Positions 49,386 to 59,298 are shown, counted from the first letter of the stretch. The stretch: DNA of 64,000 nucleotides from Bacillus sp. 03113 (GCF_006546985.1 NZ_VATK01000008.1:145951-209950); one strand, 5' to 3'. The notes: generated from the sequence alone by a model not told the origin. Translations and numbers: made by a program.

Positions 49386-50768
49386 ATGAAAAGGAGTTTT
49401 ATCGGTGAAAGAGGAGTCAAAAAACGGCAGACGGCCACGCCTATAGTCTCGCAGAGTACCTATGTCCACCATACTCAAACAAGGTATACAATCGAAGAGG
49501 CACTCGACATATTTACTCAAGCAAAGGAAGCAGAAGGCTTAAGACCTCGAAGTATTGAAAATTATCGCGAGCATACCAAGTATTTAATGCGGTACATTAA
49601 TCGGTCTCCTTTTTATATTGACGAATTAAAGCCTGGATTGATACGTGAATACCTCCTTTATCTTAAGCAGGACCGTATTACATACGAAGAAATCGAAAGT
49701 CGCGCAACTAAGTCAAAAGGTTTATCGCCGTACACAATTAATTTACGTTTAAGGTCATTGAAAACAATGTGCGCTTTTTGGGAGAAAGAAGAAATGATTA
49801 CGAAAAATCCTACTATTAACATTAAGCGCGTTAAGTCCGATCACATCGACGAAGTACCTGGGCTTTCTGATGTCGAAATTAAACGCATTCTTAACTATTT
49901 TGATGAAAGACAATTCGCTCAGTGGCAAGAGGTGGCTTACAATTCCCATTATGGAACGGTTGGTTTTCATCCACTAGTTGCTTTTGATGGAGTAACTGGC
50001 GATTTTCTTAAAGCCAAACTACGTCCTGGAAATGTGTATACCTCTAATGGTGTAGTAGAATTCATACAACCAATTATTGAACATTACAACGAGAAATTTC
50101 CAGCGACTTCATTATTTGTTCGTGGAGACAGTGGCTTCGCTGTCCCTGCATTATATGATTTGTGCGAAAAAGAATCGGTTTACTTCGTTATCCGCCTAAA
50201 ATCAAATGCGGCTCTACAGCGGATTGCTGAAGAACTCCATCCTTCATCAACGCCATTTGATGTTGCTAAAACCGAATGCTACTTTGAAGAAACCATTTAT
50301 CAAGCGAAATCATGGTCCAAACCAAGAAAAGTGATTGTAAAATCTATTCGCCCAGCGGGCGAACTGTTTTTTATTCATTCGTTCTTTGTAACCAATTTAG
50401 TAGATGCTTTTTCTCCCAAGGACATTGTCCTTGCTTACCAAAAAAGAGGTACAATGGAGAACTGCATCAAAGAGGCCAAAAATGGTTTTAATTTTGATAA
50501 AATGAATAGCCATGCTTTCCAAGTAAACGAGGTAAAGATGATGTTAAGTCTTCTTGCTTATAACTTAACGAATTGGCTACGAACTCTTTCCTTTCCAAAA
50601 GAACAAAAGAATATGCAAATCGAGACCATTCGTACACGCATCCTTAAAGTTGCTAGTAAATTGGTAAAGTCAGGGCGATCCCTTTACTTTAAATTATCTT
50701 CAAGTTTCGTTTATCAAGAATTCTTTTGGAAGGTACTTAGCCGAATTCAAAACCTCCAGATAGAATAG
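49386..50768 (+). pseudogene. Chimera: tyrosine recombinase N-terminus fused to IS1380-type transposase
   Basis: 460 codons from ATG 49386 (GGAGG 10 bases upstream). Residues 1 to about 180 are the SAM-like core-binding part of a tyrosine recombinase, ending at LNYFDERQFAQW just before the first catalytic Arg. From VAYNSHYGTVGFHPLVAFDG on, the rest is the IS1380 transposase C-terminal two thirds, with RGDSGF and GTMENCIKEAKNGFNFD but without the first catalytic Asp. The join near 49932 keeps the frame. Neither half should be active. Confidence 0.8.
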
Positions 50769-51104
50769 CGAAACTTATTTGTTCAATTTAAAAAACAGTT
50801 TCAATTTCAAGGGATTAGTCTGCCTAAAAACTGCTATTTAAAGCTACTAATTTTGGAAATACCGCTTTTAAGTAGTGCGTTGATCATTTACTTTTCAAAA
50901 GAATAGAAAAATAATTGATTTTCGGTTAGATGCATGACTCATACAAAAGGTATGAATAATTCAGGCTTAATATATAATTTTAGAATTTAATTTGTAGTTA
51001 ATTAGAATCGGAGCAAAAGCTACATTTGCCCCCTATTAATATAATTTATTGTTTATGTTTTCGTGGTCCAGCAATTTTCTTTTTATTAGCTACAGAGTAT
51101 GTCA
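50769..51104. other. Intergenic stretch without recognised gene
   Basis: About 335 AT-rich bases between the chimera and the oxidoreductase gene. I find no open frame with a ribosome site. It probably contains the right end of the IS1380 copy, whose terminal repeat I cannot fix. Confidence 0.4.
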
Positions 51105-53564
51105 CTAGATGAATAAGTTAAGACCAGCGTCTTCCGTGTCACTCAAGTATGTTGCAACGCCTGCAAAATCGATGCCATCTATCAATTCTTCTTTTTTGAT
51201 TCCCATAACATCCATGCTCATCGTACATGCAACAAGTTTAACGCCAGCATTTTGGGCGGTTTGGATCAAGGTTTGCAGAGTATCGACGTTTTTCTTTTCC
51301 ATGACGCTTTTCATCATCTTAGTTCCCATACCGCCCATATTCATTTTAGAAAGTGGCAGTTCACTTGGCCCCTTTGGCAACATCATTCCAAACACTCTCT
51401 CCATAGATTCCTTTTCTACACGCGGAGCATCTTCTCTGCGGAGAATATTCAACCCCCAAAATGTGAAGAACATCGTTACGTTCTTTCCCATTGCTGCGGC
51501 ACCATTCGCAATGATAAATGAAGCCATCGCTTTATCTAAATCTCCACTGAATACAACCATGGTAGCTCCGCTTTTTGTTTCAGAAGCAGCTGATCTTACA
51601 ACATGATTATTCGCATTTCCTTTTTTGACTACAGCTTTTACCACTTTGTTTTCAAAGGAAGATGAAACAAGTGTATGTCCTGTACGTTTGCTCCAAGCTT
51701 CTAAATCACTAGCAAAGCCGGGGTCAGAAGCGGACACCTCCAGTATATCCCCATCATTCAACTCCTCCATTTGTTCTTTCACGCGTAGAATGGGCCCAGG
51801 GCATTGCAGACCACATGCATCCACCGTTACCGTTCTTACTGCATGCATATTTTCTTCGTCCTTTACAGCATAGGTTTTTTTATCTTCTGATAGGCTATGT
51901 TCTGGCTGGTTGTTTTCATATACCGCTTTATATGTCTTATATCCGCCATCGAGATTTTTCACATGAAATCCGTGTTGTTTCAAAATACGGGCGGCCAAAT
52001 AACCGCGCAATCCGACCTGGCAGGATACGAATATCGTTTTGTCTTTCGGCAATTCGTTCAGATGCTTCCTTACATCGTGTAATGGTATATTTATGGAACC
52101 TGGAATATACCCTATTTCTCTTTCAACTGGTTCTCGAACATCTATGAGAAGTCCCCCATTTTGTACAAGTGCATCAATCTCATGCCATTGTACTGTCTCT
52201 ACCATACCGTCCATTATGTTAGATGCCACATAGCCCGCCATATTTACAGGGTCTTTCGCAGAAGAATAGGGAGGAGCATAGGAAAGTTCGAGATCCGGCA
52301 AATCATGTACTGTCAATTTCCCTTTTATAGCAGTCGCTATCACATCAATCCGCTTATCTGCGCCATCGGTTCCGATTGCCTGCGCACCATATATCGTTCC
52401 GTTTGTTGGATGGAACAATAATTTAAAAGCAATTGGAGCTGCGCCAGGATAATATCCTGCGTGAGAGTTAGGATGGATATGGATCGCTTCATACGGCAAT
52501 TCCAGCCGCTTCAATGTTTTTTCGTTATTCCCTGTAGCAGCCACTGTAAGGTCAAACACTTTGGCAATAGAAGTCCCCATCGTGCCGTTATACCGAACAT
52601 CCATTCCCGCTATATGATCTGCTGCCAATCGCCCTTGACGGTTTGCAGGCCAAGCAAGCGGAATCATTGTTGGATTTCCATTCACAAAATCCACCACTTC
52701 AATCGCATCCCCGATTGCATATATAGAAGGATCTTCTGTTTGAAGAGTTGGCCCAACTTTAATAGTGTTCTTTACCCCAAGGGCTAAACCAGCTTCTTTT
52801 GCCAATATACTTTCCGGAGCAACACCGATGGAGAAAATAATCATGTCAGCATCCAGAACAGCCCCACTATTCAATAGTACTTTTTTTCCGTTGTTTACAA
52901 TGGCTTTAACCCCATCCTCTAAAATAAGACGTACTCCCTTTTGCTTTAGATGACTATGTAGCATAACTGCCATCTCATAATCTACAGGAGCCATAATTTG
53001 ATTTCCTGCCTCTACCAAAGACACATGAATACCAAGGTCCCATAAATTTTCTGCCATCTCAACGCCTATGAATCCTCCGCCGATAACAACTGCCTTTTGC
53101 ACCTTGTGTGACTCAACGTAGCTTTTGATTTTATCTATATCTGGAATATTGCGTAACGTAAATAAGTTGCCAGCATTTTCGATTCCGGGAATCTCAAGTT
53201 TTACCGGTTTTGCTCCAGGAGATAAAATTAAAACATCATAGGCTTCTTCATATACTTCTCCAGTCTGTGTGCGTCTCACTGAAATCGTCTTTCTGCCGCG
53301 ATTTATTTTTGTCACTTCACTAAAGTTACGAATGTCCATGTTGAAGCGATTTGACATTCCCTCTACTGTTTGTAGTAATAACTTATCGCGTGAGTCAATG
53401 CTTCCACCAATGTAATAAGGCAAACCGCAGTTGGCGAAGGAAATATATTCTCCTCGTTCAAACATTAAAATCTCAACGGTTTCATCCAATCGACGTAATC
53501 TGGCAGCTGCTGTTGCTCCACCTGCAACCCCACCAACAATAACAACCTTTTTGCTTTTCCCCAT
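51105..53564 (-). CDS. CoA-disulfide reductase fused to rhodanese, TusA and DsrE domains
   Basis: About 819 aa from ATG 53564 (GAAGGATG upstream). FAD/NAD domain with VVIVGGVAGGATAAARLRRL and active Cys46 (FANCGLPYY); rhodanese around 480-570 with VSCQVGLRGY; TusA-like with CGLQCPGPIL; and a DsrE/F-like end (VVFSGDLDKAMASFIIANGA). It reduces CoA disulfide/persulfide and relays sulfane sulfur between domains in the cytosol. An operator of the CstR type lies about 205 bases upstream. Confidence 0.9.
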   Translation of the reverse strand: MGKSKKVVIVGGVAGGATAAARLRRLDETVEILMFERGEYISFANCGLPYYIGGSIDSRDKLLLQTVEGMSNRFNMDIRNFSEVTKINRGRKTISVRRTQTGEVYEEAYDVLILSPGAKPVKLEIPGIENAGNLFTLRNIPDIDKIKSYVESHKVQKAVVIGGGFIGVEMAENLWDLGIHVSLVEAGNQIMAPVDYEMAVMLHSHLKQKGVRLILEDGVKAIVNNGKKVLLNSGAVLDADMIIFSIGVAPESILAKEAGLALGVKNTIKVGPTLQTEDPSIYAIGDAIEVVDFVNGNPTMIPLAWPANRQGRLAADHIAGMDVRYNGTMGTSIAKVFDLTVAATGNNEKTLKRLELPYEAIHIHPNSHAGYYPGAAPIAFKLLFHPTNGTIYGAQAIGTDGADKRIDVIATAIKGKLTVHDLPDLELSYAPPYSSAKDPVNMAGYVASNIMDGMVETVQWHEIDALVQNGGLLIDVREPVEREIGYIPGSINIPLHDVRKHLNELPKDKTIFVSCQVGLRGYLAARILKQHGFHVKNLDGGYKTYKAVYENNQPEHSLSEDKKTYAVKDEENMHAVRTVTVDACGLQCPGPILRVKEQMEELNDGDILEVSASDPGFASDLEAWSKRTGHTLVSSSFENKVVKAVVKKGNANNHVVRSAASETKSGATMVVFSGDLDKAMASFIIANGAAAMGKNVTMFFTFWGLNILRREDAPRVEKESMERVFGMMLPKGPSELPLSKMNMGGMGTKMMKSVMEKKNVDTLQTLIQTAQNAGVKLVACTMSMDVMGIKKEELIDGIDFAGVATYLSDTEDAGLNLFI

Positions 53565-53769
53565 TCTAAGCACATCCTTCTTCTCTAGTTTAAAAAAATT
53601 CAATTTATAAAGTGAAACTTCCATCAGTGGGGGTTTTCCAACGTACAGGAAATACTAGCGCAGACATTGTGACAGGATGCCCGTGCTATTGTCTGCTTCC
53701 AACCTCACTGATATTGATGCATTTATATAACTCTTACTTTGTTCTTAAACAAGCAAAATCTCTCTCAAT

Positions 53770-53783
53770 TACCCCCGTGGGTA
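53770..53783. promoter_or_regulatory. CstR-type operator before the oxidoreductase gene
   Basis: TACCCCCGTGGGTA is a palindrome of the CsoR/CstR type (TACC-N-G/C-GGTA). It lies between the cstR stop and the oxidoreductase start, so the latter has its own regulated promoter. Confidence 0.65.
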
Positions 53784-53816
53784 TATAGAATCCCAAAAAA
53801 GCCTTTTTCCTGCAAA

Positions 53817-54080
53817 TTATCGGCTTTTCACTAACAGCTCAACAGCTTCCTTCACAAGATCCCTATTGCCATATTTGCCTGTTTCTATCTGATCACGAAG
53901 ACATTGTTCCAAATTCTCCGCTACAATAAGGCCTATTGTGCGGTCAACCGCTGCACGTGATGCGGACAGCTGCGTCACAATCTCTGTACAATCTTTACCC
54001 TCTTCCATCATGCGCAATACACCACGGATTTGCCCTTCAATCCGTTTCAATCTATTTTTAGTCCCTTGCTTATATTCCAA
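53817..54080 (-). CDS. cstR: Persulfide-sensing repressor CstR
   Basis: 87 aa, TTG start behind AAGGAGG. CsoR-family fold (NRLKRIEGQIRGVLRMMEEG). Cys31 and Cys60 sit exactly where S. aureus CstR has its two cysteines, and the copper-binding His of CsoR is absent (ENLEQC). CstR loses DNA affinity when the cysteines form per- or polysulfide links. It is next to the sulfur-handling fusion enzyme. Confidence 0.85.
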   Translation of the reverse strand: MEYKQGTKNRLKRIEGQIRGVLRMMEEGKDCTEIVTQLSASRAAVDRTIGLIVAENLEQCLRDQIETGKYGNRDLVKEAVELLVKSR

Positions 54081-54150
54081 TTATAATACCTCCTTATTTT
54101 AAGAGAATGCCAACTTATATTTCATCTAATGCTTATAAACAAAGCTCTTC

Positions 54151-54180
54151 TCCCTATATACCTATATGGGTATATAGGGA
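54151..54180. promoter_or_regulatory. 30-bp near-perfect palindrome, CstR operator 1
   Basis: Centre TATACCTATATGGGTATA within arms that extend to TCCC and GGGA at the ends. It is about 70 bases upstream of the cstR start. Confidence 0.7.
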
Positions 54181-54218
54181 GGAATTAAGCTGCTTTATAC
54201 CTCTCTCACATTCAATAT

Positions 54219-54234
54219 ATACCACCCAGGGTAT
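54219..54234. promoter_or_regulatory. CstR operator 2
   Basis: ATACCACCCAGGGTAT fits the same TACC/GGTA palindrome, 40 bases further upstream of cstR. Confidence 0.6.
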
Positions 54235-54240
54235 TAATGC

Positions 54241-54904
54241 AATTCATTTGATTTGGATCTTTAGTAAGTAGGAGGTCCCACTCTTATTCTGGTGTAAACC
54301 TAGAAATTTGTTTTAATTGCAATCTATGACCATTAACAAGGGATACTGGCTGACCTTATAATTCGAAGGTCTTAAATAAAAACCGCCCGACCGCAATATA
54401 ACGTTATCAGATATTTCTAGTTGACTTTTATCTATATGGAGTCCTATTGACAAAACGCGGATTTACAACTTTATGGTATCTGGAAACAAAAAACAGCGGG
54501 TTTTCACTATTTTAAGCGTGACGGGTAACTAACGTTTGATTTCTATGCTTGGTTAATGGTCGCAATGAATCTTCGATATTATTGATTTTATTTACATATG
54601 TTAAAATAGTTAAGAGTATTAAATAATATGGGGATTTCTATTCTGGATAAGAAGCAATTCCCGTTAGTCGTGTTGCCTTAGCTTTTTATTAGAGGTGTAG
54701 AGGGAGCACAAACTGGACAAAACTATTAAGTCTATTAATTAAAGGGCCGTTCAGCAATAACACTATAATTTGTAGAACAGTTATCGATAAAATGATTTTT
54801 TCTTTTAAATTAGCTCGTCTTTGACGAGCTAATTCCATATGCTAGAATTTAGTTCAAATGTTAAATTATGAAAATATTTTTTTAAAAAAAGGAGAATAGG
54901 GATC
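54241..54904. other. Long intergenic region
   Basis: About 660 bases. No open frame with a ribosome site. The only clear structure is a perfect 10-bp hairpin (TTAGCTCGTC, 54810-54819, with its complement at 54823-54832) shortly before the methyltransferase gene, possibly an attenuator or terminator. Confidence 0.4.
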
Positions 54905-55501
54905 ATGAATTTTTGGAATTCCCGTTTTCAAGATGAGAACTATGTTTATGGAACTGAACCGAATGCATTTTTAAAAGATTCTCAGAATAAACTTCAATTA
55001 TCAGGTGATGCTTTATCAATTGCAGAAGGTGAAGGACGTAACGCTGTTTTTTTGGCAAAGCAAGGAATGTATGTAACTACTTGGGATTATGCGGAATCCG
55101 GATTGAGAAAAACTAAAAAGCTTGCCGAAGCCCGAGATGTAGTAGTTAAAACTGAACTTGTTGACTTAAATGAAGCGTCATGGAAAAAAGATCAGTGGGA
55201 CGAGATTGTATGTATTTTTGGACATTTTCCAAAAGATTTACGCCAAAAAACACTTCTAGGAGTTAAAGAAGCTGTGAAACCAGGTGGATTTTTTATTACG
55301 GAGGTATATTCAATTCACCAAATTCCATATAAAAGTGGCGGGCCACAAGATTCGGAACTTTTATATACTCCAGAAGAGTTTTTACAAACTTACTCAGATT
55401 GGCGTATTGTTCACTTTTTCATGGGTGAAGTAGTTCGTCATGAAGGGAATTTACATAATGGCTTGTCTCATGTCATTCAATTTATAGGACAAAAACGATA
55501 A
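54905..55501 (+). CDS. Class I SAM methyltransferase (TehB-like)
   Basis: 198 aa. ALSIAEGEGRNAVFLAKQGM is motif I, with the E-G-E-G-R-N-A pattern of TehB-type enzymes; CIFGHFPKDLRQK and EAVKPGGFFITEVYS follow. AAAAGGAG precedes the ATG. TehB-like proteins detoxify tellurite or act on small thiols; the true substrate is unknown. Confidence 0.85.
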   Translation: MNFWNSRFQDENYVYGTEPNAFLKDSQNKLQLSGDALSIAEGEGRNAVFLAKQGMYVTTWDYAESGLRKTKKLAEARDVVVKTELVDLNEASWKKDQWDEIVCIFGHFPKDLRQKTLLGVKEAVKPGGFFITEVYSIHQIPYKSGGPQDSELLYTPEEFLQTYSDWRIVHFFMGEVVRHEGNLHNGLSHVIQFIGQKR

Positions 55502-55972
55502 ATGCCGATGCAAAATTAAAAAGTTGCAAAATGGACTGACTCAAATAACTAAGATGTTTTAAGGGATAGGATGGGATTACCACTTTAGAATCATTATGAC
55601 TAGAAATCAAGCCGGTTAGTTCCACGATCGTTATATAAGGATACCCAGTTTTTACTGGTTGACCTTATTTCTTTATGTCTTATGATAGCCGTATTCGTGG
55701 TAGAACGTAGCGCCCGTGGGAATTGACCCCCATCCAAAACTGTTCACCCCCTAATTTGGATATTCAGTCGATTGTAAAACTGATTCGCTATTAAAGTGGA
55801 AAAATACTAAGTCCTAAATCTATTTGCTGCTTTGCATCAGCCAAATGGGATTGATTGAGGACCAATAAATATAAGGCTTTCCCTATTTTGGTCCCAGTTT
55901 TTTTGTTGCGTTTATTATTGCAATTTAAGATTTGATTAAAAAAGCACTTATCAATAAATACAATATTGGTTG
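55502..55972. other. Intergenic region with possible IS-end relic
   Basis: About 470 bases without a gene. It contains TTGACCCCCAT (55723-55733), followed by AAAACTGTTCACCCCC, a pattern seen near the ends of IS21-type elements. Its complement lies at 56388-56398. Confidence 0.3.
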
Positions 55973-56314
55973 TTAATGCTTATTAATAACAATCGATAAT
56001 TTATAATTGGCATGCTCGTTTAAGTCTTCCAAAAATTTATCTAACATTTCATTAGATGGAAATTTGCATTCAAGAAGATAACAACCATCTTCACTGATTT
56101 TATAGTTATGTATTATGTATTCTTCTTGTGTTTTTATGTACGACAGATAAGGTTGATGATAAGTACTCCATTCTTTTCCAAAAAATAAATAAAAGTCCAC
56201 TAAGATGTTTTCATAATAAGTAACTTTGCGCCTCAATTGTAGTTGAAGAAAAAAATCCTGTATTAAGCTCTTTTCTTTATAACTGTTGGTTTTAACTTCC
56301 TGTTTTGGTAACAT
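55973..56314 (-). CDS. Hypothetical protein (113 aa)
   Basis: Begins MLPKQEVKTNSYKEKSLIQD, mixed alpha/beta with aromatic-rich centre (KEWSTYHQPYLSYIKTQEEY) and a C-terminal helix. GAGGTG lies upstream. It sits inside the stretch flanked by inverted TTGACCCCCAT copies. No family recognised. Confidence 0.6.
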   Translation of the reverse strand: MLPKQEVKTNSYKEKSLIQDFFLQLQLRRKVTYYENILVDFYLFFGKEWSTYHQPYLSYIKTQEEYIIHNYKISEDGCYLLECKFPSNEMLDKFLEDLNEHANYKLSIVINKH

Positions 56315-56419
56315 TCAAATTATCACCTCCGATAGTCCTGTAATTTGATATAATGTCATTAAAACATTGTGAAGGAAGCCAAACACAATGGGGGTCAAAC
56401 CATTAAAACTTTGTGAGGC

Positions 56420-56454
56420 AAAAAAAAATGCCTGGTAACATTATTACCAGACAT
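56420..56454 (-). terminator. Terminator of the SMI1-like fragment
   Basis: ATG-C-CTGGTAA and TTACCAG-A-CAT pair around five bases, followed on the minus strand by nine T residues. Confidence 0.8.
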
Positions 56455-56462
56455 TTACAAAT

Positions 56463-56636
56463 TTATTCGTGGAATCCCATTAGAGTCCATTCACCAATCT
56501 GAGCATTGTTAGATAGTTTAAAAAGAGCTTTATATTGTTCGGGGAAGACCATACCTAATTGTTCTTCTGCTGATTTTATATTTAAATCCGTAACTCCAGG
56601 TTTTCTTGTTTCAATCAAGTCGATTAGATCATTCAT
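56463..56636 (-). pseudogene. Truncated SMI1/KNR4 (SUKH) immunity-type protein
   Basis: 57 codons with a start behind AAAGGGATGG. NIKSAEEQLGMVFPEQYKAL, then FKLSNNAQIGEWTLMGFHE. A-E-x-x-L-G-x-x-F-P-x-x-Y and N-N-A-x-x-G-E-W are hallmarks of SUKH proteins, but these are normally 130-200 aa. The frame ends early and meets a terminator, so this is a truncated copy, perhaps once an immunity gene of a toxin locus. Confidence 0.6.
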
Positions 56637-56787
56637 TAATAGGTACCATCCCTTTAAATTCTCTTATATAACATATCTTGCTTTTTCTTCAAAAATCTTC
56701 TTCAGATATCCTAACGTAGGATTAAAGACCAAGAAAAGTGAACTGCTAAAACAGTCTATAGTTGTTCGATTTTTTGCTTCCTTTAAT

Positions 56788-57906
56788 TTAAGATTCATCT
56801 TCAATGTATATTCGAAACTCTTCCAAGGTATCAAATATTTTTAGATTTACTCCCCTCGATTTTAGAAGACTTTTCAATATTCTATCAAGTTCAATAACAG
56901 TTTTCTTTAACAACTTCAGGTTACCAGATTGAACAATTGAAATAAGTTCTGGTAAACCTAGCTGTTGATACTCCATATTCAACATATCATAAGAGTGAAG
57001 GTTGTTATACCAGACTCCTGTTTTAGCATAATTAAAAAAATTCATAAGTTCATTTTGAATGTGAATTGTAGCAAAAAAAGCACCTTCATAATCTTCTCTA
57101 TCACACGCTGAAATAATTTTATTAAAAATTGATTTTTCCTCTTCATAAAACCCATTAAAAAAAGATGAAAATATCGGAACCTGAACAATGTTTTTTTGCT
57201 CAACAATCAATAGCAATCTTACCTTATTAAAAAGTTCATCACAGGTTCTTATTATCTTTTCACAGGACTGGGATCTTATTATGGTTTTTATGAGTTCTTC
57301 TAGATTATGTGGCTTGATTCTAAAGGTGTAAATTTGTTCTAAACTAGCTCCCCACCATCTTTTTAAATATGTTTGATTAATCAACGCGAGACTTTCAAAA
57401 ATTTTTGTAATAGTCCCATATGCTTCATTTCTTATAGCAGATAAATTATCCCTAGTCTCAGGCATATTCATTTTATAAAGATGTATATAACATTCATTTA
57501 GTTTATTAGAGGCTTTCTCAATCATTAACTTTTTACTTTCAGTTTTTTCCATAGATGAAATTTTGTTTTTTAATTGGTTAAAACGACTTAAATCTTCTTC
57601 GGATTTCACATATAAAATCTTCGAATTGGCTATGACGGAAACAGTAGATTCATCAAATGAAGCCATTCTTAGTGCTCTATCCCAACTGATAGGGAATAAA
57701 TCATATCCTATCCCATCTAAAATAAACTGAAAACTGGCTGCAAACCCCTTTTTCGTACTTGGAATAAAAAACATATCTAAATCCGATAGTGTTGTAGCTC
57801 TACCTTGTGCATATGACCCATAATAAGCAACAAGGGCAATATCGTCCCTATATTTCTTCTTTATATTTTCAACTAAGATATTGGCCACTTCAAAAACGTC
57901 TACCAT
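56788..57906 (-). CDS. Nucleotidyltransferase-domain protein
   Basis: About 372 aa from ATG 57906 (GGATGGG upstream). YYGSYAQGRATTLSDLDMFF is the polymerase-beta-type signature (G-S-x-x-x-G...S-D-x-D). The long helical C-terminal part (residues 100-370) is unusual and unlike classic aminoglycoside nucleotidyltransferases. It may be a MenT/AbiEii-distant or kanamycin nucleotidyltransferase-like enzyme; the substrate is unknown. Confidence 0.75.
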   Translation of the reverse strand: MVDVFEVANILVENIKKKYRDDIALVAYYGSYAQGRATTLSDLDMFFIPSTKKGFAASFQFILDGIGYDLFPISWDRALRMASFDESTVSVIANSKILYVKSEEDLSRFNQLKNKISSMEKTESKKLMIEKASNKLNECYIHLYKMNMPETRDNLSAIRNEAYGTITKIFESLALINQTYLKRWWGASLEQIYTFRIKPHNLEELIKTIIRSQSCEKIIRTCDELFNKVRLLLIVEQKNIVQVPIFSSFFNGFYEEEKSIFNKIISACDREDYEGAFFATIHIQNELMNFFNYAKTGVWYNNLHSYDMLNMEYQQLGLPELISIVQSGNLKLLKKTVIELDRILKSLLKSRGVNLKIFDTLEEFRIYIEDES

Positions 57907-58012
57907 GAATACCCATCCTTTCGATAAAAATGGCCTGTTCAATTTTTTACACCTTTACTATTAGTGTAAAAATAACATTATTAAAATTCACCTCCCTTCA
58001 TTTCTCATAAAA

Positions 58013-58052
58013 AAAGGATTGTAAATGAACAACCATTCATTTACAATCCTTT
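58013..58052. terminator. Bidirectional 17-bp perfect terminator hairpin
   Basis: AAAGGATTGTAAATGAA and its complement, loop CAACCA, with T-runs on the minus side (TTTTTTTATG). It ends transcripts coming from dat. Confidence 0.85.
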
Positions 58053-58123
58053 AGTTAATTTTATAAAAAATACATATGTTTAATAAATCAGCTCATAGAT
58101 GAATATAAGGAGTAAAAATTGTT

Positions 58124-58216
58124 GTTCTTATCTGTCAATCGAAAAAATGACATATTTCTCCTGTAAAATCATACGTCTTTTTTTCGATCGAACTATTTAA
58201 TTCATTAGATAAGAAC
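58124..58216. repeat. Large imperfect inverted repeat
   Basis: Outer arms GTTCTTATCT (58124-58133) and complement (58207-58216); inner arms TCGAAAAAA and TTTTTTCGA. About 93 bases in total. It could be a small miniature element or a strong RNA structure. Confidence 0.4.
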
Positions 58217-58443
58217 ATTATTTATCATTTACTAAAACACCCCTTATAGTTGATTTTACATAATTTTAACAGATAAACGTTTACATTTGTTATACTTTTA
58301 TAAAATTAATCGTTAAATTAAAAGTCTTATTTTTCAAACTGCTTACTTCCGTTTGTGTATTTTGATAAGCTTCGATAAGAATAAGATGCTCCTGAAAGAG
58401 GCTGCCCATTGCCTTCAATTCAGGAGTCTCTTTTTGGAAAAGA

Positions 58444-59298
58444 TTACAAAGATACCTTAGCAAGCTCTTCAATTTTTATCTCAAATAATTCCATTAAACG
58501 TGAAGTAATGGGACCAGGTTTCCCTTGATTAACAATTTGATCAGCAATTTGAATCACCGGTGTAACCTCAGCACCTGTACTCGTAATAAATACTTCATCA
58601 GCTTCTAATAATTCTTCTGTAGTAAATGATCTTTCTTCAACAGTAACAACTATTTCTTTTGCAAGTTCTAAAACAAAGAGACGTGTAATTCCATTTAAAA
58701 TAAAATTATTAGCTTCATGAGTAATTAATCGTCCATCCTTTACAATAAATACATTAGATGAACAACCTTCAGTCACAATTCCATTTCGATGTTGTATTGC
58801 TTCAAGCGAACCCTCTTCATAAGCTTTTTGCATGTTTAAAACGTTCCCAAGCAAATTTAATGTTTTGATATCACAACGAAGCCATCTAATATCATCTAAT
58901 AGACTAGCTTTTATTCCTTTTTTATGGACCACATCAGTACGTTTTAATTCACTGACTTTACCCGTTATCACACAATCGGTATTCTCTGGAAAACGATGGT
59001 TTCTTTTTGAAGTACCTCTTGTAATCTGAAAATATACAAGCCCTTCTTTTATTTGATTCTTTTCTATAAGCTCGTATATCCTCGACTTTAATTGATCAAG
59101 GGGATATGGCAGCTTTAAAAAAAGCTCCTTAGCACTCCGTTCAAGCCTTTTTAAATGTAAATCCATAAGAAAAGCTTGACCATAATACACACGTATAGCC
59201 TCATATATCCCGTCGCCAAACTGATATCCTCTATCTTCCATGTCTATTTTGGCTTCTTCACTCGGTATCAAATGATCATTGTACAGGATAATTTCCAA
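58444..59298 (-). CDS. dat: D-amino acid aminotransferase
   Basis: 284 aa, TTG start behind GGGGG. Fold-type IV PLP enzyme: DRGYQFGDGIYEAIRVYYGQ opening, Lys145 (CDIKTLNLLGN) for PLP, and TEGCSSNVFIVKDG later. Length and motifs match Bacillus Dat (EC 2.6.1.21), which makes D-Ala and D-Glu for the cell wall. Confidence 0.95.
   Translation of the reverse strand: MEIILYNDHLIPSEEAKIDMEDRGYQFGDGIYEAIRVYYGQAFLMDLHLKRLERSAKELFLKLPYPLDQLKSRIYELIEKNQIKEGLVYFQITRGTSKRNHRFPENTDCVITGKVSELKRTDVVHKKGIKASLLDDIRWLRCDIKTLNLLGNVLNMQKAYEEGSLEAIQHRNGIVTEGCSSNVFIVKDGRLITHEANNFILNGITRLFVLELAKEIVVTVEERSFTTEELLEADEVFITSTGAEVTPVIQIADQIVNQGKPGPITSRLMELFEIKIEELAKVSL

Noticed and set aside
51109..52953. Open frames opposite the CoA-disulfide reductase gene
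   Set aside because: Antisense shadows without Shine-Dalgarno sequences or recognisable protein features.
56506..56844. 112-codon plus-strand frame opposite the SMI1-like stub
   Set aside because: No ribosome site, and the opposite strand has two better supported genes.
58290..58472. 60-codon minus-strand frame after dat
   Set aside because: It overlaps the dat 3' end, has no ribosome site and no family resemblance.
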